This document shows, piece after piece, positions 1 to 7,408 of a stretch of DNA of 15,302 nt. The notes under the pieces are model-generated. The model was not told the DNA's origin, did not search any database, and saw nothing but the letters and a program-made list of their open reading frames with translations. The position numbers were made by a program, and so were the translations under genes. The stretch's first letter is position 1. Every line of letters begins with the position of its first letter. Source of the DNA: DATEAV01 sp964575425 (GTDB lineage: Bacteria; Chloroflexota; Anaerolineae; Anaerolineales; E44-bin32); the NCBI GenBank assembly GCA_964575425.1, contig CAZNRD010000059.1, positions 1 through 15,302 of the forward strand, read 5' to 3'.

Positions 1-1
1 G

Positions 2-685
2 CGGTTCCTGCAAGAAGGCTGCCGCGTTGCCGTACTCGACCGCGACGCCGCGGGCTGTGCCCGCCTCCAGCGGGAGATGCCTGCCCTCGAAGCGGTCCTG
101 TGCGCCGACGTCTCACAGCCGGAGGCAGTCCGGGACGCCTTCATCGCAGTCGAGGAGCGCCTCGGCGGGCTGGACGTCCTGATCAACAACGCCGGCATCA
201 GCCTGCGGCGCCCTTTTCTCGATATCACCCCTGAGACCTGGCGCCATGTGATCGATACCAACCTGCACGGAGTCTTCTACGTCGCCCAGGAAGCGGCCCG
301 ACGCATGGTCGCCGCCGGCGGCGGGGTCATCCTCAACATGGGCTCCACCAACGGCCTGATGGGCTACCCCTACTACGCCGACTACAATGCCTCCAAGGCC
401 GGGGTGATCGAGCTGACGCGGACCATGGCACTGGAGCTGGCACCTTCCGTCCGCGTCAACGTCATCTGTCCCGGGTACATCCTCACCCCCATGCAGGAGG
501 CCGAGTACACGCCCGAAATGCTCCGGGCCTGTGCCTCGCGCATCCCATTGGGTCGTCTTGGACGGCCCGAGGAGGTGGCGGCGCTCTTCGCCTTCCTCGC
601 CTCCGACGAGGCCTCGTTCATCACCGGTCAGGCATTCATCATCGACGGCGGCGAGATCGCCGGGGGCCTGGCCAGCCAGGACTGA
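2..685 (+). CDS. Short-chain dehydrogenase/reductase (SDR), 5' end outside the window
   Basis: This is a classical FabG-like SDR oxidoreductase, expected to oxidise or reduce an alcohol/ketone pair in the cytoplasm. The frame is open from base 2 and its first codons (RFLQEGCRVAVLDRD) already lie in the Rossmann fold, so the start and the TGxxxGxG loop are outside the window; the ATG at 77 is internal. Visible motifs are NNAG after beta 4 (DVLINNAG), the catalytic Ser in NMGSTNG, YNASK with the catalytic Tyr codon near 383 and Lys four residues on, and the late ICPGYILTPM and IDGGE signatures. The Asp after beta 2 (VLDRD) suggests NAD(H) over NADP(H); this is inference. The substrate cannot be read from the sequence. 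It lies 11 bases upstream of a second SDR, so the two are probably co-transcribed. Family assignment is secure, specificity unknown. Confidence 0.93.
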   Translation, partial: RFLQEGCRVAVLDRDAAGCARLQREMPALEAVLCADVSQPEAVRDAFIAVEERLGGLDVLINNAGISLRRPFLDITPETWRHVIDTNLHGVFYVAQEAARRMVAAGGGVILNMGSTNGLMGYPYYADYNASKAGVIELTRTMALELAPSVRVNVICPGYILTPMQEAEYTPEMLRACASRIPLGRLGRPEEVAALFAFLASDEASFITGQAFIIDGGEIAGGLASQD

Positions 686-696
686 AGGAGGTGGAG

Positions 697-1464
697 ATGG
701 GGGCGTTGAGCGGAAAGCGGGCGCTGATCACCGGGGCCGCCTCCGGCATCGGTCGCGCCTGCGCCGAGGTGTTCGCGCAGGAAGACGCCGCAGTCCTGCT
801 GGCGGACCTGGACGCCGAGCGCGGCCGTCAAGCGGCCGAGATCATTCGCACCCAGGCCGGCAAGGCAGAGTTCGCGGCATGCGACGTCACCCGCACCGCC
901 GACTGCCACCGTGCCGTGCAACGCGCCGTCGAAGCCTTCGGCGGCCTGGACGTGCTGGTGAACGCGGCCGGCATCATGCTCCGGCGGACGGTGATCGATC
1001 TGGACGAGGCGGACTGGGATCGGGTGATGGCGGTGAACGCCAAGTCCGTCTTCCTGATGTGCAGAGCCGCCATCCCGGCTCTGCGCGCCGCGGGCGGTGG
1101 CAGCATCATCAACCTGGGGTCCGGCTGGGGGCTTGTGGGCGGGCCACGCGCCGCGGCCTACTGTGCCAGCAAGGGCGCTGTGGTCCAGCTCACCCGTGCC
1201 ATGGCCATCGATTTCGGACCGGACCGCATCCGCGTGAACTGCCTCTGCCCTGGGGACACCGACACACCCATGCTGCGTGAGGAGGCGCGCCAGCTATCGC
1301 AGGACGAAGCCGCCTTCCTGGCCCAGGCGGCGAGGCGCCCTCTCGGGCGCATTGGCACTCCGGAGGAGATCGCGCAGGCAGCCCTCTTCCTGGCCAGCGA
1401 TGCCTCATCCTACATGACTGGCACCGCCCTGGTCGTCGACGGCGGCGGTCTGGCCGGCGGTTGA
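697..1464 (+). CDS. Short-chain dehydrogenase/reductase (SDR), 255 aa
   Basis: This is a complete classical SDR of the usual length (about 250 residues). The cofactor loop TGAASGIG is at residues 12-19, Asp37 follows beta 2 (acidic, so NAD(H) is likely), NAAG is at 89-92 in place of the common NNAG, and the catalytic set is Asn114, Ser142, Tyr155 and Lys159. VDGGG near the C-terminus is typical. I chose the ATG at 697 because AAGGAGG (685-691) sits 5 bases before it; the in-frame GTG at 691 overlaps that Shine-Dalgarno. It follows the first SDR by 11 bases and precedes the NAD-kinase homologue by 7, so they form an operon. It is a paralogue of its neighbour (both have a GIxLRR segment after the NAG motif), so the two may act on successive or related hydroxy compounds. 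The substrate is unknown. Confidence 0.94.
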   Translation: MGALSGKRALITGAASGIGRACAEVFAQEDAAVLLADLDAERGRQAAEIIRTQAGKAEFAACDVTRTADCHRAVQRAVEAFGGLDVLVNAAGIMLRRTVIDLDEADWDRVMAVNAKSVFLMCRAAIPALRAAGGGSIINLGSGWGLVGGPRAAAYCASKGAVVQLTRAMAIDFGPDRIRVNCLCPGDTDTPMLREEARQLSQDEAAFLAQAARRPLGRIGTPEEIAQAALFLASDASSYMTGTALVVDGGGLAGG

Positions 1465-1471
1465 GCGGCAG

Positions 1472-2599
1472 ATGATACTGGGTCTGATCGTCAACCCGGT
1501 CGCCGGGCTGGGCGGTCGCGTCGGCCTGAAAGGCAGCGACGGCGAGGAGGTGCAGCGCCAAGCGCGTTCCCTCGGAGCATGCCCGGTCGCGGGAGCGCGC
1601 GCGGCGGCCGCGCTCAAGCCGCTCGTGTCCCACAAGGATATGTTCCGCCTGATCACCTATCCGGCCGAGATGGGTGAAGAGGTCGCTCGCGGCTGCGGGT
1701 TTTCCCCGGAAGTGATCGGCGAGATCCGGTCGGGGGCGACCACCGCCGAGGACACATGGCGGGCAGCGTCGGAGATGCGCCGGCTTGGCGTGCGGCTGAT
1801 CCTCTTCGCCGGCGGCGACGGCACAGCGCGCGATATCTACGATGCCATCGGCGAATCGCTTCCCGCGTTGGGCATCCCGGCCGGGGTCAAGGTTCACTCC
1901 GCTTGTTTTGCCATTTCCCCCGAACGCGCCGGTGAGCTTGCCCTTCGCTTTCTGCAGAGCCGGTCAATGGAAATCCGGCCCGTGGAGGTAATGGACCTCG
2001 ATGAAGAGGCCTACCGCGCCGGGCAGGTGGCGCCGCGGCTCTACGGAGTGCTGCGGGTCCCCTACGAGCGGGGCCTGCTGCAGGGTCGGAAGGCTCCCAC
2101 AGCCCTGGGCGAGCGCGCCGCCCAGGACGCCATCGCCCTCGACGTGATCGAGGGCATGGCCGCCGACACGACGTACATCGTCGGTCCGGGCACCACCACC
2201 CGCGCCATCTTCGAGCACCTGGGCCTGGAGAAGACGCTGCTCGGCGTGGACGTGGCGCGCGGCGGGCAGCTAATCTTGCGGGATGCAAGCGAGGCCGGAC
2301 TTCTGGCAGCGCTCCAGTCGGGCCCAGCCCAAATCCTGCTGACGCCGATCGGCGGGCAGGGGTACCTGCTGGGGCGAGGCAATCAGCCCATCAGCCCGGA
2401 GGTCGTCCGCAGGGTGGACCCGCAGAACCTGGCGGTCGTGAGCACCCCGCAGAAGATTCATGCCCTGCTGGGGCGCCCTTTGCTGGTGGACTCCGGCGAC
2501 CCAGACGTCGATCGTATGCTGAGCGGCTATCACATAGTCATAACAGGCTACAGGGAGCGGATCGTGTACCGCGTCGCCGGTGCCAGCGGAGAACGGTGA
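1472..2599 (+). CDS. ATP-NAD kinase family protein (COG3199/AcoX-like), 375 aa
   Basis: The protein starts with a NAD-kinase type beta strand (LIVNPVAGLGG, residues 5-15), then has the hallmark GGDGTARD at 114-121 and GIPAGVKVHSACFA at 134-147, the family's second nucleotide-binding stretch. NAD kinases use the GGDGT motif to bind and phosphorylate NAD with ATP. At 375 residues it is longer than housekeeping NAD kinases (about 290) and fits the COG3199/AcoX branch, which often sits in catabolic operons and whose true substrate is poorly established. The C-terminal part (220-350) holds the expected GPGTTTRAIFEHLG-like segment and GGQGYLLGRGNQPISPEV. It begins 7 bases after the second SDR with only a weak ribosome site, consistent with translational coupling. 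Family assignment is good; NAD-phosphorylating activity is inferred from homology only. Confidence 0.88.
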   Translation: MILGLIVNPVAGLGGRVGLKGSDGEEVQRQARSLGACPVAGARAAAALKPLVSHKDMFRLITYPAEMGEEVARGCGFSPEVIGEIRSGATTAEDTWRAASEMRRLGVRLILFAGGDGTARDIYDAIGESLPALGIPAGVKVHSACFAISPERAGELALRFLQSRSMEIRPVEVMDLDEEAYRAGQVAPRLYGVLRVPYERGLLQGRKAPTALGERAAQDAIALDVIEGMAADTTYIVGPGTTTRAIFEHLGLEKTLLGVDVARGGQLILRDASEAGLLAALQSGPAQILLTPIGGQGYLLGRGNQPISPEVVRRVDPQNLAVVSTPQKIHALLGRPLLVDSGDPDVDRMLSGYHIVITGYRERIVYRVAGASGER

Positions 2600-2662
2600 C
2601 CACCACCCCGCCGCCAAGAACTCGGACTCACCGTCAGGGCGCGAGCTCTGGAGAGAAACACC

Positions 2663-3607
2663 TTGGCTGACATCGAGGAGAGCGGCCGGAAGGGGATGTC
2701 GCGTTGGGCCGGCGGGGCCTTGTGTGCGGCATCAGCCGCCGGCTTTGGCACTCTGGCCATCCTGGCCAAGCTCGCCTTCGCGGCAGATCTGGAGATGTGG
2801 ACCATCCTGGCGTGGCGCTTCGCCGGTGGTGCGGCGGCCCTGAGCGGACTGCTTGCGCTATCTCGCCGGCGCTCGCTCTTCCCCGATACCCGCCGCGTGC
2901 TGACGTGGCTCACCCTGGGCGGTGTGGGATACGCGGTCCAGGCGACGCTGTTCTTCTCCGGCGTGCAGCGCATTCCAGCTTCCGTGGCTGTGGTCCTGCT
3001 CTATCTGTATCCGGTCCTGGTGGCGCTTCTGGCGTGGGCCGTGGAGCACAGACCCCCGCTGCGCAGGGAATGGCTGGCCATGATGCTCGCAATGGGCGGC
3101 GTTGCGTTAACGGTCGGCTTGCTCAGCCCCTCCGATAGACCCCAGGAACCACTTGACCCGGTGGGCATTGCCTTCGCCCTGGGATCAGCCGGCTGGTATT
3201 CGGGCTACATCCTGGTGAGCGAGCGCGCGCTGCGCGGCAGCGATCCCTGGGTGGCGACGGGCTGGATCCTGCTCGGGGCTTCGGTCACGTTCTGCGTGAT
3301 CGCAATTCCGCAGGGACTATGGCCCAACGCGCTGACTGCGCGTCCGGCGCTGATCCTTGGAGCGATGATTGTGTTCAGCACCATCCTGCCGATCGGCACC
3401 TTCCTGGCAGGGATGAAGCGCGTCGGGTCGACCGCGGCCTCGCTCATCAGCACACTGGAACCGGTTTTCACTGTAGCGCTAGCCTGGCTTGTGCTCGGCG
3501 AGGGCTTATCGCCCGGGCAAGCCGCGGGGGCGGCGTTGGTGCTGACAGCTGTGATCCTGCTCTACCTGCCTGCCTCGCCGCCCACGCACGCCACCGCCAC
3601 AGGATGA
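2663..3607 (+). CDS. EamA/DMT-superfamily membrane transporter, 314 aa
   Basis: This is a drug/metabolite transporter family protein made of two EamA repeats, about ten hydrophobic helices in all. The first repeat runs roughly from residue 15 to 150, ending in the typical RIPASVAVVLLYLYPVLVALLAW stretch; the second runs from about 165 to 308 with the characteristic GSTAASLISTLEPVFTVALAW and a GEGLSPGQ loop. Such proteins export or import small metabolites; the substrate cannot be predicted. The start is taken as the TTG at 2663 because GGAGAG (2650-2655) lies 7 bases upstream; the in-frame ATG at 2696 is an alternative but its purine run touches the start codon. It sits 63 bases after the NAD-kinase homologue on the same strand, so it may belong to the same transcription unit and move that pathway's substrate. 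No T-rich terminator is evident after its stop. Confidence 0.9.
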   Translation: MADIEESGRKGMSRWAGGALCAASAAGFGTLAILAKLAFAADLEMWTILAWRFAGGAAALSGLLALSRRRSLFPDTRRVLTWLTLGGVGYAVQATLFFSGVQRIPASVAVVLLYLYPVLVALLAWAVEHRPPLRREWLAMMLAMGGVALTVGLLSPSDRPQEPLDPVGIAFALGSAGWYSGYILVSERALRGSDPWVATGWILLGASVTFCVIAIPQGLWPNALTARPALILGAMIVFSTILPIGTFLAGMKRVGSTAASLISTLEPVFTVALAWLVLGEGLSPGQAAGAALVLTAVILLYLPASPPTHATATG

Positions 3608-3642
3608 ACAGACTGGTGCACGCGATTCTCACCCTCCGCGGA

Positions 3643-3756
3643 GTGTCTTGACGACGTGCCCTTGTCGGATGTCCATCGACGTAGGCACGGAAGCATGCCC
3701 CCGATGCCACTCGAACGAGGTAGGAACACATCGATAGCTTGTTCCTGTCAAGACAC
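3643..3756. repeat. 10-bp inverted repeat pair, 94 bases apart
   Basis: GTGTCTTGAC at 3643-3652 is exactly repeated in inverted form as GTCAAGACAC at 3747-3756. The enclosed unit is 114 bp with no reading frame. It could be a tiny non-autonomous element or a chance match; I see no flanking target duplication. Confidence 0.4.
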
Positions 3757-3778
3757 ATGCGTCTGGCCTCGTGGTTGT

Positions 3779-3803
3779 GTAGGCCAGATTGCCTGGCGCC
3801 TAC
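3779..3803. terminator. Imperfect hairpin, possible bidirectional terminator
   Basis: GTAGGC (3779-3784) pairs with GCCTAC (3798-3803), and CAG (3785-3787) with CTG (3793-3795), leaving a GC bulge and a 5-base loop. It lies between convergent genes, where a shared terminator would be useful, but no T-run follows on either strand, so it is only a candidate. Confidence 0.3.
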
Positions 3804-3830
3804 CACAAACCCTCATCCCGCACTGACGGC

Positions 3831-3849
3831 GAACACCGTCCCTGTGTTC
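3831..3849. terminator. GAACAC/GTGTTC hairpin in convergent intergenic region
   Basis: GAACAC (3831-3836) and GTGTTC (3844-3849) form a 6-bp stem with a 7-base loop. There is no adjacent T-run. It could help stop transcription from either convergent operon; the evidence is weak. Confidence 0.25.
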
Positions 3850-3854
3850 CTTCG

Positions 3855-3948
3855 GGATAGATGTTTCCGGGGAGAATACCCGCTCGGAGCCGGGGAACGC
3901 TGTCCCCTGTTACACGTTGAGAGCAGCACTTGGATAGATGTCGGGGAG
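3855..3948. repeat. Imperfect direct repeat GGATAGATGT...CGGGGAG
   Basis: GGATAGATGT is followed by TTC and CGGGGAG at 3855-3874, and by CGGGGAG directly at 3932-3948. The two copies are thus identical apart from a 3-base insertion and start 77 bases apart. The role is unknown; this could be a short duplication or a pair of protein-binding sites. Confidence 0.45.
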
Positions 3949-3965
3949 CTGTACTAGCCTGCCAC

Positions 3966-5276
3966 TTATGCAGCGGCGACTCGCGGGGAAACGTCGGGAT
4001 TCTGCGCGAGCAGCTTGCCACGGAATATGATCAGTACCGCTAGAATTGCCAAGACGAGGAGCAGCTCTGTCGCTTCCTCCCAGAATACAAACCACACCAT
4101 GTTCGACGAGAAGAGACCAAGCAGCACAAGGCGCAATAGCCCAAAACCAAGGTAGCCAACCCCAATCCCGAAGAGCACCTTGGATGGTGGAACCCCTTGG
4201 GGGCCTCTGAGTGCGAGCATGGCGAAGGCCACGGAAAGAAACACGATGGCAGCGAGCGGGGCATAGCGGATCTCAAAGAGCTGCTGGATGACAGCGTGGG
4301 AGTAGTTGTAGGGCGTGCCCAAGATCGAGGTGTTGTAGGAGACCACCTGGGGAGAGGCCGTCAGCGGGATAGCCGCGACCACCATCGCACTCGGAATGAG
4401 CAGAAGAAAGACTCTCCTTAAGCCGCAAGGGACTTCGGCATACTTGGTGCATCCCTTGCACAGATCCAGAGCGGCGCACTTCTCCGTTTCACTGCTGTAG
4501 TGCACAAGCCTGGAGTCGATCCCATCGAGAAGCGCCATGAGCATGAACGAAACGCCGAGAACCATGCCCAGGCTGTGCATGTATTCAACACCCTCCGACT
4601 GCTCGTTAAAGAAGAGATAGTTGACGGTGCAAAACGCCTCACCCAGAAGGAAGAGGACCAACCCCCAGCGCAATAGGGCCAGGTCGGTGGTATGGCGGCG
4701 CCTAAGGAGAACGATGATAGCTGCCGATAGAAGCATGTAGAGGGGTTTGATGACGAATCCCGCGACAACAGCCGCCGCTTGTTCTCCCAGGGGCGCGTCC
4801 CTGTATGGCAGCGGGGTTGCCTGGCCGGAGCCGAGGCGTAAGGTAGCGAGAGCGGGGTAGCCTGGCGTTTCCGCTGCAGCGATCCAGCTTTGGAGGCCCC
4901 CCGTTACATTCCAGGCGTCCGCGACGCCCAAAGAGCGGAGTCGCCGGGTAGCTTCAGCACTTGAGACCCCACCATTGCAGATCAATAGGACAGGCCTTCC
5001 GATGAGCTCCGGCGGAGGGTGATCGCCAGCCTGCAAGGAAATGATCTCGGAGAGAGGCCAGTTGAGAGCGCCTTCGAGATGAGCAGTGTGGTATTCGACG
5101 GGATCCCTCACGTCGATCACTACTGTTTCCTCTGGTGCCGCACGCAGGTAGTTGGAGGCGGCGATCGGATCCATGCTCGGGACTCGGCCTATGAAGAACC
5201 AGTAGAGCGCCAGGGGGAGAAGCACGGCACCGGTGACGAGAATTGCGATGGCGGCAAGCGTGCGACGATCGCTCAT
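3966..5276 (-). CDS. Membrane protein with N-terminal rhodanese domain, about 436 aa
   Basis: Numbered from the TTG-start form (440 aa), residues 11-33 are a membrane helix. A single rhodanese domain follows (about 39-140) with the conserved IDVRDPVEYHTAHLEGA stretch and active-site loop CNGGVSS, Cys104 being the sulphur-carrying residue. After a linker come about seven further hydrophobic segments (roughly 173-195, 205-227, 238-255, 291-311, 341-361, 371-393, 398-424). Between two of them sits a cysteine group C271-x5-C277-x2-C280-x7-C288 that could bind metal or an Fe-S cluster. The pattern suggests a membrane-anchored sulphurtransferase or redox module, but the C-terminal part is not a family I can name. 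The start is taken as the ATG at 5276; a TTG at 5288 overlaps the stop of the upstream acyltransferase. Neither has a clear Shine-Dalgarno, so translational coupling is likely. Confidence 0.82.
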   Translation of the reverse strand: MSDRRTLAAIAILVTGAVLLPLALYWFFIGRVPSMDPIAASNYLRAAPEETVVIDVRDPVEYHTAHLEGALNWPLSEIISLQAGDHPPPELIGRPVLLICNGGVSSAEATRRLRSLGVADAWNVTGGLQSWIAAAETPGYPALATLRLGSGQATPLPYRDAPLGEQAAAVVAGFVIKPLYMLLSAAIIVLLRRRHTTDLALLRWGLVLFLLGEAFCTVNYLFFNEQSEGVEYMHSLGMVLGVSFMLMALLDGIDSRLVHYSSETEKCAALDLCKGCTKYAEVPCGLRRVFLLLIPSAMVVAAIPLTASPQVVSYNTSILGTPYNYSHAVIQQLFEIRYAPLAAIVFLSVAFAMLALRGPQGVPPSKVLFGIGVGYLGFGLLRLVLLGLFSSNMVWFVFWEEATELLLVLAILAVLIIFRGKLLAQNPDVSPRVAAA

Positions 5277-5284
5277 TGGCGACT

Positions 5285-5845
5285 TCAACAGGAGACTACG
5301 CGAGCCGGGTTTCCGCCTGCGATCGAATTCGGCGGTACATCCCGGGCCACAACCGCTCCTCCCGCGATCGTGGCGCCTTGGCCGACGCGGACGCCGGGAC
5401 CGATGAGGGAGAAACCACCAATGAGCGAACCCTTCCCTAGCGTCACTCGCCCTGCCATGAATTCGGTTGCTCTGAACTCATGGAACGCAATCCTCACGCC
5501 GACACCCAACAGGACGTCGTCTTCGATGGTCAAGAGGTCCGGGAACATCGGATCGATCCAGACGCCGGGGGAGAGAACCACATTCCTGCCGATTCTTGCA
5601 CCCAGCTTCCGCAGGGCCCAGACCGACAGCCGGTTGAACGGAAGGGCGAGGAGGAAGTTCAGTAGGGCGGCTTTGATGTAGAACCAGGCCGCGCGCAAGC
5701 CAGGCTCATCGCAGGGGCAAAAACCTGTTGGCTGAGATGGGTGGCAGATCGGATACCTGAAGAGGCGGTCTTGACAGTCCCTCGCTCGGAACCGCCGCAA
5801 CCGGGACCTGCCTTCTTCGATGGAAGGTGGCTGAGATGCTTTCAT
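5285..5845 (-). CDS. Hexapeptide-repeat (left-handed beta helix) acyltransferase, about 186 aa
   Basis: This is a LacA/maltose-acetyltransferase-like protein. After about 45 unremarkable residues and an amphipathic segment (AAWFYIKAALLNFLLALPF, 52-70), the isoleucine-patch coil starts at LGARIGRNVVLSPGVWI and runs to the end with imperfect hexapeptides, finishing in IAGGAVVARDVPPNSIAGGNPARVV, the usual C-terminal signature. His122 in RIAFHEF is in the position expected for the catalytic His. The family transfers acetyl or other acyl groups from CoA to sugars or other hydroxyl/amino acceptors; the acceptor here is unknown. The ATG at 5845 is preceded by a purine run (GAGGGAG); an in-frame TTG at 5956 would add 37 residues with no family resemblance, so I left them out. 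The stop overlaps the alternative start of the rhodanese gene, implying an operon. Confidence 0.82.
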   Translation of the reverse strand: MKASQPPSIEEGRSRLRRFRARDCQDRLFRYPICHPSQPTGFCPCDEPGLRAAWFYIKAALLNFLLALPFNRLSVWALRKLGARIGRNVVLSPGVWIDPMFPDLLTIEDDVLLGVGVRIAFHEFRATEFMAGRVTLGKGSLIGGFSLIGPGVRVGQGATIAGGAVVARDVPPNSIAGGNPARVVSC

Positions 5846-5980
5846 TTCTCCCTCATGGACCCTACGTCGATGGCCGCCTGACGCCTCCCGCCACGTTGCC
5901 CGCAGGAAGCAGGCGGATTTCTCAACTCCAGGGACTGTTGACGCGTAAGAGTACAAGCGGTTGACGCTGATCCCGCCGGA

Positions 5981-6817
5981 TCAGTTTCCTACAGGGCAGG
6001 CAAGTTCACAGCGGCGGCACCACTTGATGCGCCCCTCTGTCTGGGATAGTCCTCGTGCCTCCACAGCTAAGTGATCCAATCCCGACAGGAATTCCTTACC
6101 GACAGCCATATCGGAATCCTTGACATCCTTGTCCATCTGGATACTGCACCTGGCCCTGCTGAAACATCCGTCTCTTCCGGGAAGAGCGCACATCCCTGTT
6201 TCAGCCGATGAAAGAACGACCCTATCAAACGCACTCTGGGGACACGACTTTCGACAGAACTCTTCACAACTGTCACATGGATCGAAAGTGGTGGGGCCGG
6301 TTGGCGTCAACTCATCTTCGAGCAGTATGGCACGAAGACGAACCCTGGGCCCAAGCCCCGGAGTTATCAGCAGATTGTTTCTACCGATGCAGCCAAGACC
6401 AGCCAAGACCGCCGTATCCTTGAGGTATATCCCTCCTTTCTCAACCCAGTACGCCATCTTGTGCGTCTTGATACTCAGTGTATTTTCAATCCACGCGGCG
6501 AGATCCCTGTTGATCTTTTGCAGAATCCGGTTTCCCGGCGTATCTCCACTTGCATTGGTCCAATCAAGTTCGGGTTCGTCCCTGGGATGGGAGACGGCAA
6601 CAACCAAAGCCGACTTGACCCCTGCAGGCCACTTGATTTCATTGAAACCTTCAATCATCCCTTCAAACGACTGGACGCCGTTGACCTTTGTACCGAATCT
6701 GCCTAGCATCTCGTGGGAAGGCGATTTCTTCAGAAGTTCCGCGCTCGCGATACCCGCTGCTGCAGCTCCCAGTTCCTTCGCCCTCTCGACGATCTGTGCA
6801 CTTCTGTCCGATGCCAC
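5981..6817 (-). CDS. QueG-like (COG1600) 4Fe-4S protein, 278 aa
   Basis: This resembles epoxyqueuosine reductase and its paralogues, which bind a corrinoid and two 4Fe-4S clusters. The core signature AGLGCIGRNNLLITPGLGPRVRLRAILL (residues 139-166) is clear. The cluster region has C181-x2-C184-x3-C188-x3-C192-P and, at the very C-terminus, C267-x2-C270-x3-C274-P, with extra cysteines at 210, 218 and 224. It stops right after the second cluster motif and is shorter than typical QueG, so it is more likely one of the uncharacterised paralogues than the tRNA-queuosine enzyme. The start is the GTG at 6817: AAGGAGG (6825-6831) lies 7 bases upstream on the minus strand, outweighing the frame extension up to 6961. 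The acyltransferase ATG is 135 bases downstream of its stop, on the same strand. Confidence 0.85.
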   Translation of the reverse strand: MASDRSAQIVERAKELGAAAAGIASAELLKKSPSHEMLGRFGTKVNGVQSFEGMIEGFNEIKWPAGVKSALVVAVSHPRDEPELDWTNASGDTPGNRILQKINRDLAAWIENTLSIKTHKMAYWVEKGGIYLKDTAVLAGLGCIGRNNLLITPGLGPRVRLRAILLEDELTPTGPTTFDPCDSCEEFCRKSCPQSAFDRVVLSSAETGMCALPGRDGCFSRARCSIQMDKDVKDSDMAVGKEFLSGLDHLAVEARGLSQTEGRIKWCRRCELACPVGN

Positions 6818-6824
6818 TATTGAT

Positions 6825-6831
6825 CCTCCTT
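6825..6831 (-). promoter_or_regulatory. Strong Shine-Dalgarno AAGGAGG deciding a GTG start
   Basis: Read on the minus strand, AAGGAGG precedes the GTG at 6817 by 7 bases. This fixes the start of the QueG-like gene and rejects 48 extra upstream codons that are open but carry no family similarity. Confidence 0.85.
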
Positions 6832-6957
6832 CCAAGCACTTCGCATGACCACGACGGCGGCGGCCCGGCAAGTGATTCGGCGCGGCTTCCAGAAATGGCG
6901 ACTCGCGCACCGCGACAGGTGTCTTTGTGCCCCTCGGAAGGCGATTCGACGCCAGGC

Positions 6958-7404
6958 TCAATTGACTTGCCGGAGAGCAGCCCCACTGATATAGGGCGCA
7001 CGTAGAACCCCGCGGCGCAGAATTATGCTTCGAGTGTCCTTTTCACGAACTGACCGCTTACAGATGGTCATAGACGTGAAGATGTAGTCCTGCAATGCTG
7101 TCCTGATGCCCAAGTCGTGAAGCATCCGATGAACCTGCGCGCGATGGTCTGTACCATGATTGACCCAATGCACGGGAACCTGCCATGCGGTTAGGTCCCT
7201 GTCCTCTTCTGGTTGTCTTATCGGCTTGTCGAACAGCATGTCATCTCGTAGTTCCGCAAGATACGCGTGAATGGATTGTTCAACGCTAGTCCAGCGGGCA
7301 CGGATCCTCTCGCGGTCGTCTGAGTCGGCGGGCCGATGAGGTTCCTGGCCTTCAAATCCCCGCAATTCACTGAACCATGCTTCCTCTGCGTTCATGAGAT
7401 GCAC
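6958..7404 (-). pseudogene. DinB-family protein fragment lacking its first helix
   Basis: Residues 1-110 match the DinB/YfiT four-helix fold: VHLMNAEEAWFSEL supplies the first metal-ligand His and the aromatic edge of helix 2, and HWVNHGTDHRAQVHRMLHDLG gives the later His pair (H83, H87), followed by LQDYIFT. Proteins of this fold are metal-dependent thiol-transferase-like enzymes. The usual 40 or so residues before VHL are missing: in frame, only eight more codons precede the GTG at 7404 before a TAG. No Shine-Dalgarno is visible. The last 38 residues (SMTICKRSV onward) do not look like the family. The broken N-terminal end abuts the integrase relic on the opposite strand, so I read this as a truncated, probably dead gene. 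Confidence 0.7.
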
Positions 7405-7408
7405 AATT

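Larger units (their letters stand above)
3608..3965. other. Gene-free stretch between convergent genes, with short repeats
   Basis: No reading frame here has coding character. The stretch holds a 10-bp inverted repeat (3643-3652 and 3747-3756), an imperfect hairpin (3779-3803), a short inverted repeat (3831-3836 and 3844-3849) and a direct repeat (3855 and 3932), listed separately. It separates two convergent genes and marks the left edge of the more A+T-rich accessory segment. Confidence 0.6.

Noticed and set aside
5846..5956. 37-codon upstream extension of the acyltransferase from a TTG
   Set aside because: No ribosome site and no resemblance to the family; the ATG at 5845 is preferred, though not certain.
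6391..6410. Tandem 10-base repeat CAGCCAAGAC twice
   Set aside because: It lies inside the conserved LAGLGCIGRNN coding segment of the QueG-like gene and follows from its protein sequence.
6818..6961. 48-codon upstream extension of the QueG-like gene
   Set aside because: The GTG at 6817 has a perfect Shine-Dalgarno at ideal spacing, and the extension has no family similarity.
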